The notes under the pieces are model-generated. The model worked only from the letters and a program-made list of their open reading frames with translations, made no database searches and was not told where the DNA came from. The position numbers and the translations under genes were made by a program. 12,364 nt of DNA, taken from the NCBI GenBank assembly GCA_020058405.1, contig JAGVEE010000244.1, forward strand, positions 1 to 12,364, written 5' to 3'. Positions 6,658 to 12,364 of the stretch are shown here, piece after piece. Position 1 is the stretch's first letter; each line of letters starts with the position of its first letter. This DNA comes from Sphingobacteriales bacterium (GTDB taxonomy: Bacteria > Bacteroidota > Bacteroidia > Sphingobacteriales > Sphingobacteriaceae).

Positions 6658-7260
6658 ATGAACAACGAAAAAATCCTCGAACCTTACCTCCCTCCCGGCA
6701 CTGCGCTGATGATGGCGAAGTGGATCGATTATTTTCAAGTAGAATTATCGATTAACAAACCGAGGGAATCAGTACTTGGAGATTACAGGCATCCACATGG
6801 GGGCAAGGGGCACAGAATTTCTGTGAATAGAGATTTAAATCCGCATGCATTTTTAATAACCTTAATACATGAGTTTGCTCATTTAACTAATTGGAACAAA
6901 TATGCAAATAAAGTAAAACCACATGGCGAAGAGTGGAAGATTGAATACAAAATTTTAATGCAGCCATTTCTAGATCGCAAAATTTTTCCGGAAGAAATAG
7001 AGCGAGCGGTACGCAAATACATGACGAACCCGGCAGCCTCTAGTTGTTCTGATGTTAACTTATTAAAAGTATTAAAGCGTTTCGACCAACATCAGCACAC
7101 TGTGTTTGTAAGTAATGTGCCAGGTGGCGGAGTGTTTCGTTTACGCAACGGACGAACTTTTCAAAAACTTGAACTTTTGAGAAAAAGATATCGCTGTAAA
7201 GAAATTTCGAGCGGTGATATTTATTTATTCAGTCCGGTAATGGAGGTTTATTTGGTGTAA
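6658..7260 (+). CDS. SprT-like zinc metalloprotease domain protein
   Basis: A 200-residue protein with a SprT-type zincin core. A strand/basic segment GGKGHRISVNRDLNPHAF leads into the active-site helix LITLIHEFAHLTNW (66-79), giving HExxH with H71, E72 and H75. The distal conserved HGEEWK (89-94) supplies the probable third ligand H89. The C-terminal half (about 125-200) has only two cysteines, both isolated (C129, C194), so the CxxC zinc ribbon of classical SprT is missing. The Spartan/SprT fold in eukaryotes acts on DNA-protein crosslinks; the bacterial role is not established. It follows feoB on the same strand, but its 5' flank is entirely the inverted repeat. Transcription could come from feoB read-through or from within the element. 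Confidence 0.85.
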   Translation: MNNEKILEPYLPPGTALMMAKWIDYFQVELSINKPRESVLGDYRHPHGGKGHRISVNRDLNPHAFLITLIHEFAHLTNWNKYANKVKPHGEEWKIEYKILMQPFLDRKIFPEEIERAVRKYMTNPAASSCSDVNLLKVLKRFDQHQHTVFVSNVPGGGVFRLRNGRTFQKLELLRKRYRCKEISSGDIYLFSPVMEVYLV

Positions 7261-7285
7261 AAAAATATTTTTTTCGGTACGTTTC

Positions 7286-7330
7286 TGGTGGCACGACTTA
7301 AGTGGTGCCACCACTTAAGTCGTGCCACCA
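7286..7330. repeat. Perfect 21-bp-arm hairpin (3-base loop)
   Basis: The left arm 7286-7306 is the exact reverse complement of 7310-7330, with a GCC loop at 7307-7309. The arms contain GGTGGCACGACTTAAGTGGT. It has no immediate T-tract of its own on either side, only the A5 run of the next hairpin. It begins 25 bases after the SprT-like stop. Its final five bases (CACCA, 7326-7330) are also the first bases of the next hairpin, so the two folds compete in this strip. Confidence 0.85.
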
Positions 7331-7387
7331 AAAAGCTGCATTTATGCAGGTTTTTATAAGTACCTGCATAAATGCAGCTTTTTGGTG
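7326..7387. terminator. Probable bidirectional rho-independent terminator, 26-bp arms
   Basis: The left arm 7326-7351 is the exact reverse complement of 7362-7387, with a 10-base loop (ttttataagt). A GC-containing core CTGCAT-ATGCAGG is bracketed by A5 (7330-7334) on one side and T5 (7379-7383) on the other, the form of a terminator that works in both directions. It sits between the convergent SprT-like gene (ends 7260) and the GH53 gene (- strand, ends 7404), exactly where a shared terminator is expected. Each half also has its own short near-palindrome (CTGCATTTATGCAG). It shares its ends with the repeat cluster at 6549-6624. Confidence 0.7.
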
Positions 7388-7403
7388 TTTTATATAGCTA
7401 CAG

Positions 7404-8489
7404 CTACTTTTTGTACACCTCCATCACCGGTAATGCCTTGCCATTAAAATCCCAGAATGCTTGGTTCTCATAAGAAGATCCGTTGTTAGCCGTATTGCCT
7501 TTAAAGGAGACCCATTCAGCTCCCCAATAACAAAAGCCAATGCCATTGTTCGTATTCTCTGCAATCTCTCTGATCTTTTGCAGGTAATATTTTTGCCCAA
7601 GTTCGGTTGCTAAATAATTTGGTAAAATTTCTTCTTGAGAGCCAATTACATTGTTGGTCCAATCGTTCCAAGAAAATGTAAAGGGGTACGATGTTTCTGC
7701 AATTATTACTTGCTTATTATATGTGCTACTTAATAAGTTTAAATTAGTTTGAAGACTGTCTAGATTTTTACCATGCCATTTAGGGTAATAAGAAATGGCG
7801 ATTATATCGAAATCTAAATTTTTAAACTCCTCGAAAAAATACACGGCATTTTCATGCCCGGCATAGTGCAACATTATTTTAGTATTGCTCGAATTTTCGC
7901 GAACGGCTCTTATGCCTTCAGTTAAAAAAGATTTAAATTGATTGAGATAATTATAGCTTCCTTCTGGCCATAACATACCGTTGTTTATTTCATTGCCTAT
8001 TTGAATATAGTCTGGCTTTATTTCTAGTACAATTTTTTTGGTATACTCGTATACACTATCTTTTAATTGTTCGAAATTTTTTCCCAACCATCTATTAGGT
8101 TTTTGTTGATTGGCTGGATCTGCCCATGTATCTGAATAATGGACGGTAAGCCACACTCGTGCTTTAGTGCTTTTTATTTCTTCAGCTAGAGCCTTTACTT
8201 CATTAAAGCTCGAGTATTGATTGCTAGGGTTTACCCATATTCGAATTCTAAAAACATTTACACCTGCTTTTCGCAATGTATATAACATGTCTTCATTTTC
8301 GTTAGCTGAATTTTTAGCTGTAAAATTATTATCTCTAATTTCTGGGATAAAAGAAACATCCGCTCCGCGTAAATAGGTGAAATCATCTTCTTGCAAGGGT
8401 GTAATTTTATTTTCTTCTTTTTCTTTTTTGCAGGCAGATAAAAAGAAAACAGAAAACAGAAAAAATAGAAAATAGGATTTTATATTCAT
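7404..8489 (-). CDS. GH53 arabinogalactan endo-beta-1,4-galactanase, lipoprotein
   Basis: Glycoside hydrolase family 53 cuts beta-1,4-galactan side chains of pectic arabinogalactan. The 361-residue product has a lipoprotein signal (residues 1-20, lipobox LSAC, Cys20) followed by a charged spacer KKEKEEN. The TIM-barrel starts at YLRGADVSFIPEI (39-51), with the family-typical KAGVNVFRIRIWVNP (74-88) and LTVHYSDTWADPANQ (114-128). The acid/base glutamate is E167 in QIGNEINNGMLWPEG (163-177) and the nucleophile is E265 in IIAETSYPF (262-270). Length fits a single-domain member. The Lys/Glu-rich stretch after Cys20 resembles the lipoprotein export signal of Bacteroidota, so surface exposure is possible (inference). 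It lies 29 bases after the glutaminyl cyclase gene. No susC/susD pair is in the window, so this is not a visible polysaccharide utilisation locus. Confidence 0.92.
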   Translation of the reverse strand: MNIKSYFLFFLFSVFFLSACKKEKEENKITPLQEDDFTYLRGADVSFIPEIRDNNFTAKNSANENEDMLYTLRKAGVNVFRIRIWVNPSNQYSSFNEVKALAEEIKSTKARVWLTVHYSDTWADPANQQKPNRWLGKNFEQLKDSVYEYTKKIVLEIKPDYIQIGNEINNGMLWPEGSYNYLNQFKSFLTEGIRAVRENSSNTKIMLHYAGHENAVYFFEEFKNLDFDIIAISYYPKWHGKNLDSLQTNLNLLSSTYNKQVIIAETSYPFTFSWNDWTNNVIGSQEEILPNYLATELGQKYYLQKIREIAENTNNGIGFCYWGAEWVSFKGNTANNGSSYENQAFWDFNGKALPVMEVYKK

Positions 8490-8518
8490 GCTTGAATATG
8501 ATTTTTCACATCATTTAT

Positions 8519-9505
8519 TTACTCTGTATACACCAACTGCATCAACACTTGCCCGGTAACTTTCAAGCTTTTTTTATCGATGTTTTCGAGCTTGTCTTCA
8601 TGCGTATGCCAGTGTTTCCAAAATCCAGATAAGCTCGAAGCATCTCTATGTATTAAATCAATCATTGGTATGTTCGCAATAGAGTTTACATAATAATGAT
8701 CGTCTATTATTGCAGGAGTTTGCTCGTAACTAAAATTAGAGGAGTAACCAGCTTGTGATGCTTTTTGCCATACATATTCTAGCACTTGTGGTGCGAAAGT
8801 CCTCGATACTTCTTCTTGTGTAAAAAACACATTTTCTCCTCCAACCATATCTAACAATACTCCGTACATAGGGCGGTAATTTGCTACGTGTAAATTTTTC
8901 GCCCAATATTGAGAACCTAAACAATATGAATCGCGCATCTCTGGGAACTTGCTATTTTCTGGTTGCCCATAGTCTTCTAAATCGAATAATATGATGTCGA
9001 CACCTAACTCAGGGTTTTTTAAACTCATCTGCCTAGCAAGTTCTAACAAAACTCCAACTCCGCTTGCACCATCATTAGCCCCGTCAATCGCTTTGTTTTT
9101 ATCTTTGGCGTCTTGGTCGGCAAATGGGCGAGTATCCCAATGTGCGGCAAGTAAAATGCGTTTAGTAGCTTTTGGTTGAAAGCTCGCAATAATGTTTTTC
9201 AAATCGAAAGTTTTGCCATCGAAGGTTTTTACTTTTCCGTTTTGAACGATTACACTCGCACCAAAACTTTTCAATGTATTCTCTAAATATTTTGCGGTGT
9301 TTGCATGCTGTTTTGTTCCCGGTACTCTCGGCCCAAATTCCACTTGCTTTTTCACATACACATAAGCACTGTCCTCGTTAAAACTAGGTACCACTATTTT
9401 CTTTACTTCTTCTTTTTTAGTATTAGATTGCTTCTTCTCCTCATTACCACACCCACTCACAAAAAAAGCCAACACAATTAAAAATGTATATTTTATATAC
9501 TTCAT
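8519..9505 (-). CDS. Glutaminyl-peptide cyclotransferase (M28 fold), lipoprotein
   Basis: Predicted to convert N-terminal glutamine of exported proteins to pyroglutamate. The 328 residues carry a lipoprotein signal (lipobox VSGC, Cys19), so it acts in the periplasm, membrane-anchored. The M28 fold is shown by LLAAHWDTRPFAD (118-130), DGANDGASGVGVLLELA (141-157) and LFDLEDYG (173-180). Features that separate cyclases from aminopeptidases are present: YCLGSQYWA (194-202), IDDHYYVN (267-274) and HWHTHEDKLENID (298-310), close to the human WHTMDDNEENLD. By analogy with human QC the single zinc would be held by D145, D178 and H300, with E177, D219 and D269 in catalysis. Bacteroidota use such animal-type cyclases on secreted proteins that begin with Gln after signal peptidase I. 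The alternative is a plain M28 aminopeptidase, which is less likely given the WHT motif and the single-metal pattern. Confidence 0.87.
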   Translation of the reverse strand: MKYIKYTFLIVLAFFVSGCGNEEKKQSNTKKEEVKKIVVPSFNEDSAYVYVKKQVEFGPRVPGTKQHANTAKYLENTLKSFGASVIVQNGKVKTFDGKTFDLKNIIASFQPKATKRILLAAHWDTRPFADQDAKDKNKAIDGANDGASGVGVLLELARQMSLKNPELGVDIILFDLEDYGQPENSKFPEMRDSYCLGSQYWAKNLHVANYRPMYGVLLDMVGGENVFFTQEEVSRTFAPQVLEYVWQKASQAGYSSNFSYEQTPAIIDDHYYVNSIANIPMIDLIHRDASSLSGFWKHWHTHEDKLENIDKKSLKVTGQVLMQLVYTE

Positions 9506-9534
9506 AACCTTCCAAATTAATAATCTTTTGCCTC

Positions 9535-9567
9535 CACTAGCACACTAGCATACTAACACACTAGCTA
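9535..9567. repeat. Degenerate 8-bp tandem array overlapping the cysS stop codon
   Basis: Four units in a row on the + strand: CACTAGCA, CACTAGCA, TACTAACA, CACTAGCT, then A. Read on the - strand the array begins with the TAG stop of cysS (9565-9567) and fills most of the 59-base gap before the glutaminyl cyclase ATG at 9505. Each unit contains CTAG or CTAA. The 8-bp period cycles the frames, so stops occur in all three frames on both strands. No dyad long enough for a terminator is formed. Confidence 0.75.
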
Positions 9568-11076
9568 CTCCTGGTACCCCCACTCAGATCCCACTTTCGA
9601 ATCTTTAATAATCAAATTCATTGCTTTAAATTTCGCTCGTATTAAATCTATCATGCCGAAATTCTTTTCAGCTCTTGCTTCTCTATAGGTTTCCATCCAT
9701 GCTTCCACCATCGGAATAAAGAGTTCATCGTTATTAATATTTACATCCGAAATACCTAAAACGTGTTCGTTGAAATTTATAAAAGTATTCACGAGCAGGT
9801 TAAATGTTTCTTCTTTAAATTCTGAAATTGAAATAATACCTGCTTTAATTGAGTTAATGCTTTTCAATAAATTATATAATTCTGCAATACTTTTCGCTGA
9901 GTTAAAATCGTTGCTCATCCCTTCTGTAACAGCAGCACAAGCCTTCAGGATTTCTGCATTTAATTCATCATCAATTTTAGTAGCACCTTCTGAATTCCAC
10001 TCTAAACTTTTTGCAGTACGAATTCCGTTAATCATTTTCATCAAGCCTTTTTCTGCAGCTTCAAGCGCTTCGTTAGAAAAATCTAAAGTACTTCTATAAT
10101 GAGCTTGCAACATAAAAAAGCGAATGGTTAATGGCGAATATGCTTTTTTTAATAATGGATGATCGCCCGAGAAAAATTGTGATAAGTTGATGGCATTGCC
10201 AAGCGACTTGCCCATTTTTTGACCGTTAATGGTAATCATATTATTATGTAGCCAATACTTAGCTGGGTGTACATGGTTACTTGCTTTACTCTGCGCAATT
10301 TCACATTCGTGGTGTGGAAATAATAAATCCATTCCGCCGCCATGTATATCAAATTGTTCTCCTAAATATTTTGCACTCATTGCAGAACATTCTATATGCC
10401 AACCCGGGAAACCCTCGCTCCAAGGAGAGTTCCAACGCATGATATGTTCTGGAGATGCTTTTTTCCATAAAGCAAAGTCGAATGAATTTTTCTTTTCTTC
10501 TTTACCTTCTAAGGTTCTGCGCTCTTCGCCAGCGTGTGCAATAAGGTCTGCTAACACTCTACCCGATAGTTCGCCGTAAGGTTCTTTCTCATTATATTTC
10601 AACACATCAAAATAAACAGAACCATTTGATTCGTATGCTAAACCAGCATCCACAATCTTCTGTATCATTTCAATCTGTTCGATAATATGACCGCTTGCGC
10701 GTGGTTCAATACTAGGGCGCATTACAAAAAGTTTATCCATCATTACATGGTAAGAGTTGGTGTACTCTTGAGCCACTTCCATGGGTTCTAACTGTTCTAT
10801 GCGTGCACGCTTTGCTATTTTATCATCACCTTCGTCGCCATCATTTTCTAAATGGCCAACATCAGTAATGTTTCTAACGTAGCGAACTTTATAACCACAA
10901 TATTTTAAATATCTGAAAACTAAATCGAAGGTAATTGCCGAGCGAGCATGACCCAAATGGGGCTCTCCGTATACCGTTGGCCCACATACATACATTCCTA
11001 CGAATGGACTGTTAATAGGTTCGAATGATACTTTTTCTCTACTTAAAGAATCGTGAATACTAATATTATGTTTCAT
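9565..11076 (-). CDS. cysS: Cysteinyl-tRNA synthetase
   Basis: Class I aminoacyl-tRNA synthetase that charges tRNA-Cys with cysteine. It has 503 residues, within the bacterial range. Motifs from the chosen ATG: MYVCGPTVYGEPHLGHARSA (28-47) with Cys31 as a zinc ligand and the HIGH-type HLGH (40-43); WHIECSAM (227-234) with Cys230; FPHHECEIAQS (253-263) with His255 and Glu259 as the remaining zinc ligands; and KMGKS (287-291), a Gly variant of KMSKS. The ATG at 11076 (MKHNISIHDS) is preferred over the in-frame TTG two codons upstream. It lies 40 bases after the EEP gene and 59 bases before the glutaminyl cyclase gene on the same strand, so it is probably in the same operon. Its stop codon is the first base triplet of the 8-bp tandem array. 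Confidence 0.97.
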   Translation of the reverse strand: MKHNISIHDSLSREKVSFEPINSPFVGMYVCGPTVYGEPHLGHARSAITFDLVFRYLKYCGYKVRYVRNITDVGHLENDGDEGDDKIAKRARIEQLEPMEVAQEYTNSYHVMMDKLFVMRPSIEPRASGHIIEQIEMIQKIVDAGLAYESNGSVYFDVLKYNEKEPYGELSGRVLADLIAHAGEERRTLEGKEEKKNSFDFALWKKASPEHIMRWNSPWSEGFPGWHIECSAMSAKYLGEQFDIHGGGMDLLFPHHECEIAQSKASNHVHPAKYWLHNNMITINGQKMGKSLGNAINLSQFFSGDHPLLKKAYSPLTIRFFMLQAHYRSTLDFSNEALEAAEKGLMKMINGIRTAKSLEWNSEGATKIDDELNAEILKACAAVTEGMSNDFNSAKSIAELYNLLKSINSIKAGIISISEFKEETFNLLVNTFINFNEHVLGISDVNINNDELFIPMVEAWMETYREARAEKNFGMIDLIRAKFKAMNLIIKDSKVGSEWGYQE

Positions 11077-11116
11077 AAACAAACATACTAATTATTGAGA
11101 AAACTTTGCGAATGCA

Positions 11117-12220
11117 CTACTTGCTTAATTTGAATTCCGCCTTTACTGGGTAGTGGTCGGAATATTTTTTCTTGATGATTTTGTAGCTACAGACTTCAAA
11201 CTCTTTACTACACAGCAAGTAATCTATTTGGAAATTAGGAAAAGCGCCGTTATACGTTACCCCAACACCATTTCCTTGCTTACGGAATGAACTCTTTAAT
11301 CCGTTAGAAATAACATTATAAGCGTAGGATGCAGGTGTATCATTAAAATCTCCAGTAACAATTACTGGATAAGGGCTATCATCTATTAATTCTCGCACTT
11401 CTTCAGCCTGACTACCCCTCAACAAAAATGCTTTTTTTAATCGCGCACCAATTCGTTTATTTGATTGCATATCGGTTTCCACATTTTTAACTTGGTTCAA
11501 ATACTCATAATCTTCTGGCTGAAAACTGATGGATTGAAGATGGGTGTTGATGATTCGAATAGTATCACCTTTGTATTCAACATCGGCATACACACACATA
11601 TTTGCATGCGGATGATCGTAAAATTTGAGCACTTCAAAATTAATTATTTTATATTTTGAAAAAATAGCAAGCGACATGCGTTCGTTTTCTGTTGAATCAA
11701 ATAATTGTTGCTTGAAGTATTTGTAATTACCGATTTTTTGAATGGAGTCTTTAATGTTGTAAGCACCTTTTTTTCTGAAGTAAAACTCTTGAAAACACAA
11801 TATGTCTGCCTTTTCCGACAATAACATCTCCAACATTTCATGCCTCGATTTTTTATCGTATTTATTTGTTTTGATGGGCTTAAATAAATGTGCATTATAA
11901 CTTATAATGGAGATAGAATTTTCTTTATCAGCAATTGCAGTATTCCCAAACTGCACATAGTCTAAAATGGTATTGTATCCAATTCCAATAGATACAAGGG
12001 GAACCAAGGCGAACCATCTTCTTCTAAAAACCCAGTAAACAAAAAATAGAAAGTTTATTATTACTAAAAACGGATATGCTAATCCGAAAAAAGCGATAGG
12101 CCAATAGAAGCTTGGTTTAATCCAAGCGCCTAAATAACTTACTAATAAAGCAGCAATAGCTATAGAGTTCATGAAGAACATGAACCAAAAGAAAATAGAT
12201 TTTTTCTTGCTTACTTTCAT
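11117..12220 (-). CDS. Membrane-anchored endonuclease/exonuclease/phosphatase family protein
   Basis: A 367-residue protein with three N-terminal membrane helices (about 10-30, 38-62 and 68-85) and an EEP (DNase I-like) domain from residue 100. Catalytic and metal residues are visible: N109 in SIISYNAH, E145 in ILCFQEF, H227 in IINTHLQS, D291 and N293 in TGDFNDTP, D333 in QIDYLL and the terminal D355-H356 in YSDHYPV. The EEP fold covers nucleases, sphingomyelinases and lipid phosphatases, so the substrate cannot be read from this. The topology puts the domain at the membrane, with side uncertain. The start is 1 base after the rhomboid stop, so the two genes are almost certainly co-transcribed and perhaps translationally coupled. 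Confidence 0.9.
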   Translation of the reverse strand: MKVSKKKSIFFWFMFFMNSIAIAALLVSYLGAWIKPSFYWPIAFFGLAYPFLVIINFLFFVYWVFRRRWFALVPLVSIGIGYNTILDYVQFGNTAIADKENSISIISYNAHLFKPIKTNKYDKKSRHEMLEMLLSEKADILCFQEFYFRKKGAYNIKDSIQKIGNYKYFKQQLFDSTENERMSLAIFSKYKIINFEVLKFYDHPHANMCVYADVEYKGDTIRIINTHLQSISFQPEDYEYLNQVKNVETDMQSNKRIGARLKKAFLLRGSQAEEVRELIDDSPYPVIVTGDFNDTPASYAYNVISNGLKSSFRKQGNGVGVTYNGAFPNFQIDYLLCSKEFEVCSYKIIKKKYSDHYPVKAEFKLSK

Positions 12221-12221
12221 G

Positions 12222-12364
12222 TTATTGTTTACCTGCTTTAAATAATATTTCCTTTTCTTTTGCTGATAAATTTTCGTAACCAGATTGTGAAATTTTATCT
12301 AACACTCTATCAATTTCTGCTTGTGTAACGTCTTGTTTTTTATTTGTATTTGCTGATGGGTTTC
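12222..12364 (-). CDS. Rhomboid family intramembrane serine protease, C-terminal fragment
   Basis: Only the last 46 codons and the stop are inside the window; the gene starts beyond the right edge. The fragment reads as a polar Asn/Lys linker and then EIDRVLDKISQSGYENLSAK, KEILFKAGKQ. This closely resembles the short C-terminal domain that I recall following the membrane part of Bacteroidota rhomboid proteases ('ILDKIS-SGY-SLS-EEK-LF'). The catalytic Ser-His region is not visible, so identification depends on this tail and on the neighbour: a rhomboid gene directly before an EEP-family gene is a common arrangement in the phylum. It ends with TAA one base before the EEP ATG. Confidence 0.72.
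   Translation of the reverse strand, partial: NPSANTNKKQDVTQAEIDRVLDKISQSGYENLSAKEKEILFKAGKQ

Noticed and set aside
9508..9513. GGAAGG on the - strand as a Shine-Dalgarno site for the glutaminyl cyclase gene
   Set aside because: It is only 2 bases from the ATG, too close to act as a normal ribosome site, and strong sites are unusual in this phylum.
9770..10099. Open frame of 109 codons antisense to cysS
   Set aside because: It lies wholly opposite the conserved cysS coding sequence, is low in information and matches nothing recognisable.
11080..11087. TATGTTTG on the - strand as a -7 promoter box for cysS
   Set aside because: It fits TAnnTTTG but sits only 3 bases from the ATG, which would need a leaderless transcript, and no -33 element is evident. 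Co-transcription with the upstream EEP gene is simpler.

Overview
The window looks like a chromosomal segment of a low-GC member of the Bacteroidota. The main marker is the C-terminal part of SprA, the giant outer-membrane translocon of the type IX secretion system, which is restricted to that phylum. An animal-type (M28 fold) glutaminyl cyclase lipoprotein, a VanZ-like gene directly after gcvH, and a rhomboid gene followed by an endonuclease/exonuclease/phosphatase gene all fit. I cannot place it below phylum level from sequence alone.

Layout. Bases 1-3630 (+ strand): sprA (3' end), gcvH, a VanZ-family membrane protein overlapping gcvH, and a previously uncalled 46-residue cysteine-rich lipoprotein. 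Bases 3764-6121 (+): feoA and feoB, ferrous iron uptake, in the same reading frame and separated by one stop codon plus four codons. Bases 6105-6655: a compact 551-bp element bounded by perfect 32-bp inverted repeats and carrying, on the - strand, a 'four helix bundle' (23S rRNA intervening-sequence type) gene. Bases 6658-7260 (+): a SprT-like metalloprotease, starting 2 bases after the element. Bases 7286-7387: two large perfect hairpins that share five bases, between convergent genes. Bases 7404-12364 (- strand, transcribed right to left): rhomboid protease (3' end), EEP-family membrane phosphoesterase, cysS, glutaminyl cyclase and a GH53 galactanase lipoprotein. These are spaced by 1, 40, 59 and 29 bases and are probably one transcription unit.

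How the genes relate. SprA exports T9SS cargo, and the glutaminyl cyclase is expected to cyclise N-terminal glutamine on exported proteins, so both serve the secretion pathway although they are not co-transcribed. FeoA/FeoB bring in Fe(II). GcvH shuttles the aminomethyl group in glycine cleavage. CysS is housekeeping. GH53 would degrade beta-1,4-galactan at the cell surface or in the periplasm.

The most unusual part is the non-coding architecture. The 32-bp inverted repeats are built from a 7-bp unit (GTCTTTA). A separate array at 9535-9567 is built from an 8-bp unit (CACTAGCA). Both give stop codons in all six frames within about 32 bp, and both supply the stop codon of adjacent genes. A palindromic TGCAT-ATGCAG repeat occurs both inside the four-helix-bundle element and in the large hairpin at 7326-7387, which suggests a dispersed repeat family.
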